Below are positions 1 through 12,653 of a stretch of DNA of 64,000 bases, piece by piece (the first letter of the stretch is position 1; each line of letters opens with the position of its first letter). Both the position numbers and the translations under genes were made by a program. Location of the stretch: positions 13,242,393 to 13,306,392 of the forward strand of contig NC_059304.1 in assembly GCF_017591435.1 (NCBI RefSeq). The letters are read 5' to 3'. The notes below the pieces were generated by a model. The model was not told where the DNA came from. It searched no databases and saw only the letters and a list, made by a program, of their open reading frames with translations. Origin of the DNA: Portunus trituberculatus (Eukaryota > Arthropoda > Malacostraca > Decapoda > Portunidae).

Positions 1-300
1 GTGGCAGGGCCCAGGTGGCAGGTGGCGGGTGGCATCCCTCCTCATTGAAAGAAGCTGTTCAAACTATCATTTCCTTATTTCAGTATTATGGGCATTGGCA
101 ATATTATTTACGCGTCATGCCTGTAGACCTACGTGCTTCATAATTAGCACAGGAAGATTTGGATACTTTGGTTTAATTGGTTAAAGGATTATGTGTCTTG
201 ACATTTCAGTAATGTGACAACTGGAAATATTATGTACCGTAGCTACGTGCCATGTCCTCACAATGACGATGATAGTAATAATGATAATAATAATACTATA

Positions 301-452
301 CATTTCAGCGGTGAACAAACGGTGTTTTTTGCAGATATCTCCTAAACAAATCGTTGGATGAGTATGATATTTCAACACACTACCTTGAACATCCGTTCGT
401 AATTTATGGTTAACATACCACAGTGCTATATGTGTTATGTGAGGAGTTTACT
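301..452 (+). repeat. Left arm of 152-bp long inverted repeat
   Basis: Reverse complement of 1355-1506 with few differences. The two arms enclose about 0.9 kb. Probably a foldback or long-TIR DNA element. Confidence 0.8.
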
Positions 453-1354
453 GAGTGATATTACGCCTAATCCAGTCATCATATCAAAGGTGTTATACAG
501 ACTCGGACGGTGTGGGGTACTCGTCTAACCCCTCCACCACCACCACCACCCTGAAGAACCCCCAGACCACTCCTTCTCTACTCCAGTATCGCATGACCCT
601 CTTCCCCGCTTCCCTCTTCACCATCAGCCTTCCACCTTTGATTTTTTTTCCCTATTGTAATTACATACGTATAGGTATAATAGTTACATACGTCAGTATG
701 TACATACATATCATACATTAATAATATTATTTAATACAATTGCTGGTATATGTGGACATGAAAACCCGAGTCGGTCAAACGACCGTGAAAGCAATAGCTA
801 ATTCCGCTGTTAATGGCCGTATAGCTGGATAATAAGCAACGTATCTAACAACAAAATGATAATATATATAAACTGGACCACTTTTTATGATCAATAGGTA
901 GACAGTACGCAATAAGAGTATCAACTTTTCCTAACAGTAGAAGGTCCAGGTCACAGGTAATTCCAGCACATCATGTTCACATGACTGACCATAACGACTG
1001 CAAACATGGCTCTTCTATATACTACACGTAAACGTGCTTGTTGTACAGTAATTATCAACGTGAACCACTTCTTGCCTTCATGAAATTATACCATACTCTT
1101 TAATAATCATATCTATACATACACACTTACAGAACATTATAATGTATAAATACAGTAGTGGGAGGAGTAGGGAGGGACACAGGAGTGAGGGAGGCGAGGA
1201 GCTAAGGAGAGGAGAAGAGGGATAAAGAGGGCGAGGACTTCCGAGACGAGGGAGACGTAGTAGTGGTTAGGAATGGTTTGGGTGGGTGTGTGGGGGGGCC
1301 ACACTTTCATTCGAATGCGTCAACATGACTCGTCGGCTTTGTGTTTTTTTCACG
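453..1354. other. Spacer between inverted-repeat arms
   Basis: No recognisable transposase or other protein. It contains a short CAC-rich patch at 535-551 and a purine-rich patch at 1160-1260. Confidence 0.5.
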
Positions 1355-1506
1355 AGTAAACTCCTCACATAACACATATAGCACTGTGGTATGTTAACCA
1401 TAAATTACGAACAGATGTTCAAGGTAGTGTGTTGAAATATCATACTCATCCAACGATTCGTTTAAGAGATATCTGCAAAAAACACCGTTTGTCCACCGCT
1501 GAAATG
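1355..1506 (-). repeat. Right arm of 152-bp long inverted repeat
   Basis: Pairs with 301-452. Outside both arms lie AAT/GAT-rich trinucleotide stretches, suggesting that the surrounding repeat is also mirrored. Confidence 0.8.
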
Positions 1507-1623
1507 TGTAGTAGTAGCAATAATAACAATGATAATAATGTTAATAATGATAATAATGACGATGATGATAATAACAATAATTACAACAGTAGTGATAATG
1601 ATCATGAAATAATAATAGTAATG

Positions 1624-2066
<443 letters not shown>

Positions 2067-2090
2067 GTGTGGGTGTGTGTGTGTGTGTTT

Positions 2091-2369
2091 CACTGTTTGA
2101 TCTGCTGCAGTCTCTGACAAGACAGCCAGCCAGCCATTACCCTACGGAACGACCTCAGAACTCATTATTTCCGATCTTCGGATAGGCCTGAGACCAGGCA
2201 CACACCACACACCGGGACAACAAGGTCACAACTCCTCGATTTACATCCCGTACCTACTCACTGCTAGGTGAACAGGGACTACACGTGAAAGGAGACACCC
2301 AAATATCTCCACCCGGCCAGGGAAACGAACCCCGGTCCTCTGGCTTGTGAAGCCAGCGCTCTAACCACT

Positions 2370-2372
<3 letters not shown>
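2091..2372 (-). mobile_element. tRNA-Val-like SINE, nearly complete
   Basis: On the minus strand a head with A-box-like CTCAGTGGTTAGAGCG and an anticodon stem-loop CTGGC-TTCACAA-GCCAG (anticodon CAC), then B box GGTTCG. The body, with TACGGGATGTAAATCGAGG, matches 10693-10978. The tail is a TG/CA microsatellite. Confidence 0.8.
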
Positions 2373-2374
<2 letters not shown>

Positions 2375-2439
<65 letters not shown>

Positions 2440-2498
2440 TTAGATAGATACATAGATAGATGAATAGATAGATAGACAGATAGATAAATGGATAGACA
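2375..2498. repeat. (TG)n then (GATA)-like microsatellite
   Basis: TG run to about 2437, then imperfect TAGA/GATA repeats. Confidence 0.9.
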
Positions 2499-4439
2499 TA
2501 AAGCTATGTAAAGGAGTGTCACGTGAGTGAGAAGGTTTGAGACCTACGTGGGCTACCACCAGGTTAGACTAAAGGTAACAATGTTTATGTAGAACGATGC
2601 TCACTGGGAGTGGTTAGTAGTTGTTGTCTTTAATGCAAACAAGGGAGGGAGGAGGAGGGGGGAGGAGGAGGAGAAGATGAAGCACAAAGCAGTGAGGCAC
2701 AAGGGAACGATTTGTTCGTTAGCCCTTGTGCAGGTAAGACGTGTGTGCGCCAATAAGTGTGTCTGCTCGCTGCCACAACACTTTAGAGTTTGATTGATTA
2801 ACTTGTAAGGTGTTGTGTGTTGGTCAGGTGTTATCCCTCTCGTGTTTGTTGTAGATCTGGAAGGTATGTTAAACGGTGTGCAGTGGTGCTAATGTTGGAG
2901 TGTGTGCGTGTAGTGAAGGACTTTTACTCGTTTCTCATGAACAAGAGTATTTGAGTTCCACGTTGCTTTAGAGGACAGGAAGTATTGCCTGACGTTTCGT
3001 GTAACTTTTTATAGTGTATTTCTTTATCAGGTTGCTATTTGATACCGGTAAGTCCGTATTGGAAGATGCCAATCCTTAATGAAAACGCGTTAGTGTTCTA
3101 CATAAATGGAAAGCGCCTCGTAACATCTTTGTTGAAGCTGTGTGTAAAATTTCTCGTGGGTTTCCGCTATTTTCCTCTTAGTGTCTCGTGTTCAGATTTA
3201 GTTACATATCAAGCTCCGGAGTGTACTTCGTACTATAGAGTACTGCGTGTGTGTGGGTGGTGTCTGGTATTTGTGTAACGATCTAACTAGTAGGCAATAC
3301 TGCCTGAAGCGTTTTGAACCCCGCCTTGGATTTAGAGCGCGTGACTTTAGTGTATCGCCGCTACTTGACAGCTTCGTTCCTACTCGAGATCGAGGAAGCC
3401 TGAGCATGGATGTGCGATTACCTAGCTGCCCTCCATACCACCTATATTATATTACAGGCTTATCCAGGCCGTAATCCATCCTCTCGCTAGGTATAGTAGT
3501 TTAGAAATATCTATGCTTTCTTAAGTGTTGATGTAAAACTTGTGATTGTATAACTGTGGTGAAATGCAGAAATAGGTTTACATATGGTATTTCATGTTTT
3601 CACCAGAGGAAGTGTGGGGAGGAAAACCCGTAGTGCCAAACATGTGGTCTGAGATGGGTGTACGATAAGGCTTTCACTTGTTGAGGTAAATTTGACCCTC
3701 CTAGGGTAAATCCAGGTTGTGTTGGGAGTAGGTGCACCAGGTTGGGTGACACCAGGTAGGGTTGGTAAGTTAGTGGGGTATTGCGTTGTGTGCGCGAGTT
3801 GTAGGGTGCCGTGACGTTTCAGCTCCAGTTTCGTGTGTGTTGTGAACCAGTGTACCATTAAATGAAAAACATTGATCAAGTGTGTTTGTACTGAAACGTC
3901 ACGGCACCCTGCATCTGGTGTGTGTTTAATACGTAAGGTTTCTGAATGCGAGTAAGGCTTTTGAATAAAAGCTTCAAAATGGTTGTGTACAGTAATATTT
4001 TGTGGGCTGTCCAATTATCCATGATTGTTACTATCTGGTGCACTAAGTGTAGGAACAATCTACTATTAAGCTTCAGCGTGTTGTGGTGTACATGCTAGGT
4101 ACAGCACCGCACGCTGGTCAAGTCCTTAAGTAATGTACGCAGTTGCATTAAATTTGAGGCTAGTCACTCTGATGATTATACTATAGTGGTTTGTCCCTGT
4201 ATCATAGAGAAGGTCTTAGATTTGACAAACTTAACAAATCAGGTGAAGGATGTTTCTTGGTTGATGATTATTAACTTTGTTGCAGCAGAGTGTACAAGGG
4301 AGAAGGTCGGGTCGTGCCGGTCATCCCCTAAACATGGAGGAAAAGTCTCGGGCGTCAGTCAGGAGATCAAGCGCGTCCCACCACAAGTCTGGTTCATGCA
4401 AGGGCGAAATAGACTACGAGATGTAGTGACAGACTGGGT
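2499..4439. other. Unassigned region with palindromic pair
   Basis: No protein family was recognised. A splice-donor-like ACCG|GTAAGT sits near 3047. A perfect 20-base inverted repeat lies at 3803-3822 and 3891-3910. Confidence 0.4.
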
Positions 4440-5396
4440 GAAGAGTGAGAGGAGTTAGGCAGGGTTGCATACTGTCACCAATCCCTTTTTAGCTTATACA
4501 CAGAGGAACTAGCTGCCAGAATGAGAAAAATGAATGCAGGAGTGAATGTGGAGAATGGTAAGATGAGTGCTCTTGTATGCAGATGACATTGTAATTGAGT
4601 GAATCAGCAGATTAGTTTCAAAGCTTGTTGAATGTTGTAAATGGGTATGGGGAGAGACTTTGGAGTAAGTTTTAGAAGAGCAAGGGGATGATTGTGAATA
4701 GATCAGAGGAAGAAAGAGGTTCAGTATGGAGACTGGGAGAGAATGAGGTGCAACAGACTGATGAATACAAGTATCTGGGGATATGGATGAATTTAAATGG
4801 TTGTGCGAAGGCAAGGAATGAAAAGATAAGCATGATAAACCAGTGGGACGGTCAACTAGGAAGCGAAGCAATAATGAGAGCCAAAAATTCTGATGTGCTG
4901 CGAGAAGTCTGGAAGAGCGTAGCTGTTCCAAGCATTATGTATGGTATGGATTTGTGTGGAATGAAAATAAACTAAAGAAGTTAGAAGTAGGACATAATAG
5001 AGTAGCAAGAATGGCACTGAATGCACCAAGGTATGCAGCGATAGAAGCTCTGAGGGGAGACATGGGCTGGAGTACTTTGAGACGTACAGAAGCAACGATG
5101 ATGTACGAGACTAGATTTGAGCGAATGGACAATGCAAGACTAGTGAGAAAGGTGCTTCTATGGAATGTTAGGAGTAGCAGGTGGGGGGAAGAAATGTGTC
5201 AAGATGGCAGTAAAGAGTGGCTTAGAAATTAGTTGAGCTTTTCAGCGGATTGAGGGAAGGCATGTTGAGAGCAACTGGAGCATGGTTATTAGAAATGGGG
5301 AAGGCAGAGAGTGGAATGTAAGAAAGTGGAAGAGAAATTGACAGTAGTGAAACATGTGGGATCGATTGAATGGAAGAATAAGATAGAACGAGGGTA
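4440..5396 (+). pseudogene. CR1-group LINE reverse transcriptase, broken (5' part)
   Basis: Reading across frameshifts: VRQGC-LSP motif near 4454, a YADD box as VYADD near 4575, then EVQQTDEYKYLGIWM, the VAVPSIMYGMD and RVARMALNAPRYAA segments. It parallels the second copy at 21690-22560 along its length. Stops and frameshifts show that it is dead. The copy is split by an insertion and resumes at 6165. Confidence 0.85.
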
Positions 5397-6164
5397 AACC
5401 TCCATCACCACCTTGTCCTTTCCGGACGAAACTAATTTTTTCTGGTAAATTTCGGCTTGCTTTTAATAAAAATACTTTGTTTTTGGCGCAAATCAACCAA
5501 CTTTTTTTTACAGCCCCGAAACCTGGTTTGCATCCAAAAACAACTGGTAAATTAATTAAAAACAAGCCGAAATCTACTAGAAAAAATTGGTTTCGTCCAG
5601 AAAAGAACTTTATTTAATCTAATCTAACCTAACCTAACTAAACCTAACCTAATCTAACTTGCCTAAACCTAACCTCAATAAAAGATTGTTACCTTATTAA
5701 ACTGCACTGCTTTTGAGGAACTCTCGTGAAATCTGCCGATGCCCTTGAAATAATCGAAGCTACAACCTTCACACTGGGACATCTTGCTCTAAACTGATTT
5801 GAAATGCATAGCGCGAGCCTCAGGGGCCGTCGTGATTGGTGGAAATAATTTTTTTTTTTTTCATTGGCCGCCACTTCTGTTTCAAAGAACAGAACCAATC
5901 AGCGTAAACAATTAAGCGCATGCTCAGACAATGGTATGTCACGGAGCCCGCCGAGCCGCCGCGAGCGCATCACGGCACCGCATCTGCGCATCAGTGTGCG
6001 GCAGGGTTTGATGCGGGAGGCTTGTCACGGCTGATCACCAAAGCACGCTTAAATCTTTAAAATCTGTGTAGCCATTATAGAAGGTTGCACCTAGTATATA
6101 TGGAGTTCAAATTATGCATAATGAGGAGCTCTATCTCTTGAGGTGGGTAAAAAAAACACGTAGC
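5397..6164. mobile_element. ~0.77 kb insertion inside the LINE copy
   Basis: Absent from the homologous LINE at 22,5xx, so it is a later insertion. It contains a ~190-bp near-palindromic hairpin (5414-5606), degenerate AACCT repeats (5620-5680) and a CpG-rich, CCAAT-containing segment (5860-6020). Confidence 0.6.
5414..5606. repeat. Foldback hairpin, arms ~48 bp
   Basis: The left arm CCGGACGAAACTAATTTTTT... is the imperfect reverse complement of the right arm ending GGTTTCGTCCAGAAAAG. Weaker pairing continues inward. Typical of a MITE or foldback element. Confidence 0.75.
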
Positions 6165-6720
6165 TGATTGTGGTGAAACTGGAGTAATACCCAAAAGAGT
6201 ACTTTGGAGTGGTACAGAAAGAGGCCCCGATGTGATAAGTGGTACGTGGGAAGCCTGGGTGGTAACCTTTTCCGAACGAGCGCCACCTCTTCTGAGCGAG
6301 GGCGCAGTGTGTGGATGTGAATTCAAGGAATTACAGATGGTCTGAGTCCCACAGCAAGGTGTGCTAGATGTGTGAAAGGGGAGGATGAGACGGTGGAACA
6401 GGTGGTGCTGGAGTGTGAAGTATGCCAGAGACAGGAATGAAATGATGCAAGTGGTGCTGAGGAAATTGGAGAATGCCAGAGTGGGAGATGACAGGAAGGG
6501 AATGGATGGTGTTACTGCTGGGACTGTGGAGACACGAATGATGGTGATTAAAGCCTGGAAGGAATTCTTTGAGAAAATGTAGCGTGCTAAATGTGTGAAT
6601 CAGTAAGGTGAATTTTGGTGATTTTTTTTTTTTTTTTCCTTACAGGTGTGGCCGTTACATGGGCCTGACTCAGCAGTCCCAAGTCACTTGTAACATAAAG
6701 ACCGACGTCACAACATCACT
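6165..6720 (+). pseudogene. CR1-group LINE, 3' part of the broken copy
   Basis: Encodes remnants of the C-terminal CxxC-H-C region (CARCVKGEDETVEQVVLEC), then the family 3' tail. After an A/T-rich tract, TTCCTTACAG precedes a GTGGCCGTTACATGGGCCTG segment that is also found in the other copy (23,018-23,080). Confidence 0.75.
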
Positions 6721-8169
6721 GTACACTACCAGCATCTTTGCACACTACCGAACTTCTGAGAGCTATATCGGTTCCATCCCAGTTAACTCCTCAGCCACAG
6801 CGGTGCTCAAGTCCGACCTTTACCCGCCGAAGCGTCTGAAGTCCCGGCATCCTGTTGCTCCTCAGCTGTGTGTGATAGCAGTCCATCTCAGGTCTGCCTC
6901 TTCAGAAGAGGACACAGACTGAGGCGTGCGGTCCGACACGTGTAGGGGCTGTGCGGTTTCAAGTCGTTCATTGGAGGCGTAGGTCATCAGGAATTGTTCG
7001 GTCTTGGTGTTAAAGGTAAGATAACGAGGGTGATAAAGTAAAACTCTTTAAGGTACGTAATAAGAATAGAATGAGGAATACTGGTGAATTTTGGAGTAAG
7101 GTTTGGAGATAACGATGGCAAATTAGTGTCCCGTAGTGGTGGGTAAATGGTATGCACTAACATTTTTAACAGGGCGCACCCACACCACAGCTAACCTACA
7201 TTTGAGGACAAGATTGTTCATGATGAAAGTGTAAAGGTAAAATTATTTGTTACAGGTTCTGCTACTACTGGAGGGAGAACCAAACCAGCGTGTCCAAACA
7301 ACCCCCGACTTGGAGCCAGGATACTGGCTTTTCTTGCGCCGGAAGACGGTCTCGCTGCACCTTCCCGGAAAACTGAACCCTACCTCGAACCAGCTCTCCT
7401 AGGGAGAGGGGGGACACACTGGCTCGCTCTACCTTCCATGGAGGAATTGGTTCCTACCTCGCACCAGGTCATCCAGGCAGGGAGGACACTGCCTCGCTCC
7501 ACCTTCCCCAGAGGAACTGAACCCTGCCTCGAACCAGCTCCTCCAGGGAGGGTGGGGCGGACACTGGCTCGCTACACCTTCCACGGAGGAATTGGACCCT
7601 ACCTCGCACCATCTCCAGGAAGGGAGGACACTGCCTCGCTCCACCTTCCCCAGAGGAACTGAACCCTACCTTGAACCAGCTCCTCCAGGAAGGGTGGGGC
7701 GGACACTGGCTCGCTACACCTTCCACGGAGGAATTGGACCCTACCTCGCACCATCTCCAGGAAGGGAGGACACTGCCTCGCTCCACCTTCCCCAGAGGAA
7801 CTGAACCCTACCTTGAACCAGCTCCTCCAGGAAGGGGAGTGGGACGGGGACACACTGGCTCGCTCCACCTCCCACGGAGGAATTGGACCCTACTTCGCAC
7901 CATCTCTTCCAGGGAGGGAGGACACTACCTGGCACCAGGCTCTGTCGCAGCTGGTAACACGGTAGTGCCATCCAGGGAGGGAACACGCACTTCCTCGCTG
8001 CGCCATCCGCGGGGGGATTTGACCCTGCCTGGCACCAGCTTTGTCCTGGTAACGTGGTGCCATCCATGGAGGAACTGGACCCTGCCTCGCACCTCATGTC
8101 CTGGTAATGTGGTGCCATCCATGGAGGAAGGACAGACTAGCTTGCTTCATCATACCTAACTATAATAAA
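6646..8169 (+). other. Possible spliced transcript segment ending at AATAAA
   Basis: Acceptor-like T-tract plus CCTTACAG at 6645, donor AAAG|GTAAGA near 7014, acceptor TTGTTACAG near 7256 and AATAAA at 8164-8169, all on the plus strand. No conserved protein is visible. This could be the 3' end of an unknown transcript or chance. Confidence 0.2.
7380..8145. repeat. Minisatellite, 142-bp higher-order unit
   Basis: Monomers of about 65-75 bp (CTCGCTCCACCTTCC...GGAGGAAYTG...ACC...CTCCAGG-AGGG) alternate in two forms. CTGCCTCGCT recurs at 7489, 7631 and 7773, exactly 142 bases apart. Outer units are more diverged. Confidence 0.9.
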
Positions 8170-8179
8170 TGTTGCCATC

Positions 8180-9439
8180 ACTCTTGTAATGTTCATCATT
8201 CCTTCCATCTAATGTGAATGTACCCAATGTAAATGTTATTTATTAATCCTTCCATGTTCTGTGATGTACCCACATGACTGGTGTTAGTTTTATTAGTACT
8301 TGGTATAAATCATGGTTGAATAATAATGATGTATTTCAGAATTCCATTTTGTTTTCTTGATACTTGTGAAACACAAAGCCAAGCCTAACCTAACCCTATT
8401 AGCCCCACAATATACTACTGTACACATGGTTGGTTACACAGTATTTTCACCACTAAAAAAAAAAAAAAATTATTGAATAATCTATAAATTAGAGAATCAA
8501 AAACTCAGTTAGCCTGAACTCAGCTATGCCTTAAAGCTAGCTGCAAAACTGCCTAGGAAGTTGGGAAAATAGCAAAACATGGCAAAAAATTACTGAAAAA
8601 TAGCAAAAATATGCTGGAAATGCCCCAAAAATAGCAAAAATATGCAAAAATGCAAAAAAAAATTGCCCAAAAACTGTGCAAAGTCATAAGTCATACTGAA
8701 GAGTCTCCGGAGAAAGAGCAGGTGTATATTTGGGTTAAAAATACAATGAAGAGTCTCCCTTCCTTTTCCCCTTTATTTTCATTCAATCAACACATTTTTG
8801 CACAAGTCTGAAAACTCTACCGAAATTTTCAACTTAGAAAAATTTTTTACAATTACAACTTAACATGAAAAAGACGACTTTTACAGCTTAACAAAAAATA
8901 AGATTTAACTTCAACCTAGAATTCTAACATGAAAAGGAACTTTTACAGCTTACTTAATCAACAAAAATAAGATTTAACTTATTCAATCTGCACATTTCTA
9001 CACAAGTCTGAAAACTCTACCAAAATTTTCAACTTAAAAATTTGTACAATTTGACAATTTTGACATTTTCAACTTAGAATAATTTATGCAATTATTTTGA
9101 CATTTTCAACTTAGAATAATTTATGCAATTTTCAATTTGAGACAAATATTTCACCATATATATAAAAAACACAGACCATCATTCAGGGGCCACATTCTAC
9201 ACAGTTAGCCTCAGGTCTCACTCAATGCCTCACTGTCACTCCACTGTTGGTCTTTAGGGTCATTATTTGCCAACTTTATATATGTATACAAAAAAATAGC
9301 TACTTGACATAATTTTCTACAAATTTAATTATTCTGACATCGTATTACTACTTTGGGAATAGTCAGACTGTGTATACAAACAAAAGACACATGGCAAACA
9401 GAAGATTATGCCTGATAGCCCGACACATGACACAGTTAT
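8180..9439. other. AT-rich region with degenerate tandem repeats
   Basis: GCAAAAATA-type degenerate repeats at 8560-8680. Near 8799 and 8999 a CACAAGTCTGAAAACTCTAC block recurs with ~200-bp spacing. A ~35-bp direct repeat (GACATTTTCAACTTAGAATA) lies around 9062 and 9099. No gene was seen. Confidence 0.6.
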
Positions 9440-10290
9440 ATTAATTTGTTTGCCGATGATGCGAAGTTGTGTAGGTGTGTGAAGAGTGAAGAAGATTGTG
9501 AAATTTTACAGGCAGATCTGGATAGGATTTGGGAGTGGAGCAAGAGGTGGGAGATGGAATTTAATCTAAGCAAAAGTCATGTGATGGAGATGGGGAAGAG
9601 TGGAAGACAGCCAAAAGGGTCATATAAGATGGGTGAAGGAGTAGTGTTGAAAAAGATGGAAAAGGAAAAGGATTTGGGAGTGATAATACAAGACCATGGG
9701 CAGTTTGAGGCTCATATTGACAAGATGTTTGGAGAAACATATAATCTGATTAGAAATATTAGATTAGCCTTTCATTATATGGATGAAGAAATTAATTAGT
9801 ACGGTAATTAGACCAAGATTGGAATATGCTGGGATGGTTTGGTCCCCTCATAAAAAGAAGCATATAAGGAAGTTGGAGAGATTGCAGAGAATGGCAACAA
9901 GAATGGTTCCGAAATTGGCAGAAATGACCTATGAGGAGAGATTAAAAGAAATGAATTTGCTTACCTTGGTACAAAGAAGAGAAAGAGCAGATTTAATACA
10001 GGTTTATAAACTGTTGAACGGTCTGGATGAAGTGGATAATGAGCAATGATGTTGAGAGAGGAAAATTCAAATAGAACTACGAGATCGCATAGTAAAAAGA
10101 TAGCCAAGGGAATATGCTTGAAGGATGTGAAGAAATATAGTTTCCCACAAAGATGTGTGGAGGTGTGGAATAGTTTGAGTGAGGAGGTGGTGTCAGCGAG
10201 GAGTGTGCATAGTTTTAAAGGAAGGTTGGATGTGTGTAGATATGGAGATGGGGCCACACAAGCATGATACCCAGGCCCTGTAAAATTACT
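9440..10290 (+). pseudogene. 5'-truncated CR1-like LINE reverse transcriptase end
   Basis: Begins at the RT catalytic box (FADDAKL) and continues WSKRWEMEFNLSKSHVMEMG, KDLGVIIQD, RPRLEYAGMVWSPHKKKHI, LQRMATRMVP and KRERADLIQVYKLLNG-like text across two frameshifts (near 9790 and 10046). It ends with AGGCCCTGTAAAATTAC and a CA tail. A typical truncated, dead insertion. Confidence 0.88.
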
Positions 10291-10291
10291 A

Positions 10292-10296
10292 GGTAA

Positions 10297-10327
<31 letters not shown>

Positions 10328-10335
10328 CACACACA
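10292..10335. repeat. (CA)n microsatellite at LINE tail
   Basis: CA array joining the LINE 3' end to the SINE head. Confidence 0.9.

Positions 10336-10980
<645 letters not shown>

Positions 10981-11045
<65 letters not shown>
10981..11045. repeat. (CA)n microsatellite
   Basis: CA array between the SINE and a second LINE fragment. Confidence 0.97.
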
Positions 11046-11047
<2 letters not shown>

Positions 11048-11345
11048 TTGAATGGACTGGATGAAGTGGATAATGAGCAAATGATGTTGAGAGAGGAAAA
11101 TTTAAGTAGAACTACAAGATCGCATAGTAAAAAGATAGCCAAGGGAATATGCTTGAAGGATGTGAAACAATATAGTTTCCCACAAAGATGTCTGGAGGTG
11201 TGGAATGGTTTGAGTGAGGAGGTGGTGTCAGCAAGGAGTGTGCATAGTTTTAAAGGAAAGTTGGATGTGTGTAGATATGGAGATGGGGCCACACGAGTAT
11301 GATACCCAGGCCCTGTAAAATTACAACTAGGTGAATACAACTAGG
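11046..11345 (+). pseudogene. Second CR1-like LINE 3' fragment
   Basis: About 94% identical by eye to 10009-10290. It is open through NEQMMLREENLSRTTRSHSK to GDGATRV, keeping the base whose loss frameshifts the first copy. Ends with AACTAGGTGAATAC repeated twice. Confidence 0.85.
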
Positions 11346-12300
11346 TGAATACACACACATGAACTAATGACACTGTGAATGTTGAAGCATCCTCCATCTT
11401 TGCCACTCTCTGTATTTACACAAATTCATGAAAGCAGTGTGCAGTGTGCTGCTGGACCTCCAAAAGCCTGCAACAAAAAGAAAGGAATCATTTAGCAATC
11501 ATTTACCTTCATGTCATCTTATCAATCTGAAATTGTCAAAACTGCTCACTTGTAATCACATTTGTGGTACAGGAAGGTATATAAAAAAACCAGCCAAGCA
11601 AAGCCACACTGTTTGCTACATTGTCAAAATAACTACTAAGTACAACCTGTTTCCCTTACTTGGAGTGCAGCAGTGTGTGAACCACTCCCTTCTTGGAACT
11701 TGGAGCACCTTCATGTGTTCCATAAAGTGCTGGGTAAGGATACAGAGAGACACTTCCCTCAAAGCCATGTCACTGGTGCAGCACATCCTGTCAGGGAAAC
11801 ACAAACCTTTACTGCACTCATCAAAACACAGGAAACATGTGCAGCTCAGCCACTCATCCCTCCTTACACATACAAACACCACCACTTGCAAACTGCACTC
11901 ACCATTGCCCAACAAATAAATACAAGTCAGCCACTCATCTCTCATTCCTCTTCAGACAGAGATGTCTCAACAAAGTCAATAACACACAGATAGATCACAT
12001 TCATCTTTGACAGACACAAAGTTCAGAGAAAATCTGACAATCTGTACATCTTACAATTCAATCATTTCATTTTTTCTTCATTACAAAATTTCATGAACTG
12101 TTTCACTGCACAAACACACACACGCACACATGGCCTTACTTGCATGAGATGTGGTGCACTGCCTCCCTTGGTGGAAATAAGGAAGAGTGGAGTGGTGTGG
12201 ATACTATCAGGCTGGCTGCAAAGACCACCCAGCCTGCCTAGCTGTCTTCAATCCTTGCTCACATGCTCCACCACAAACTTCATAACTGAAACCTGATGGC
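11346..12300. other. No recognised gene
   Basis: Open frames occur (for example 11428-11919 plus), but composition and the lack of domain signals do not support a gene. Confidence 0.5.
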
Positions 12301-12301
12301 T

Positions 12302-12399
<98 letters not shown>
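12302..12399. repeat. (GA)n microsatellite
   Basis: Nearly perfect GA run of ~98 bp. Confidence 0.98.
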
Positions 12400-12400
<1 letters not shown>

Positions 12401-12653
12401 ATGGAAAGAATTGTCACAGCTTATATTTTACCTTGAACCTTCTACTTTTGCTCATCTATGTAATGTTTTGGTGTCAAATGGTAATAAAAGGAGAAAATAA
12501 TAAAAACAAATCTAGGAAAAAACAGCTGAAATTTAGAGGCAGCGGTAGCAAGAATAGGTATGGTTATGATTGGTACCTTGTGTGACTTCTCTTTTATTGT
12601 ACAATTAGTTTGTAGGCAATTACATTATGGGAAGTTAGGTTTGGTTAGAATAA

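Noticed and set aside
7592..8159. 162-residue plus-strand frame
   Set aside because: Lies in a 142-bp-period minisatellite; the period is not a multiple of three.
11428..11919. 163-residue plus-strand frame
   Set aside because: No domain, unusual composition and an equally open antisense frame.
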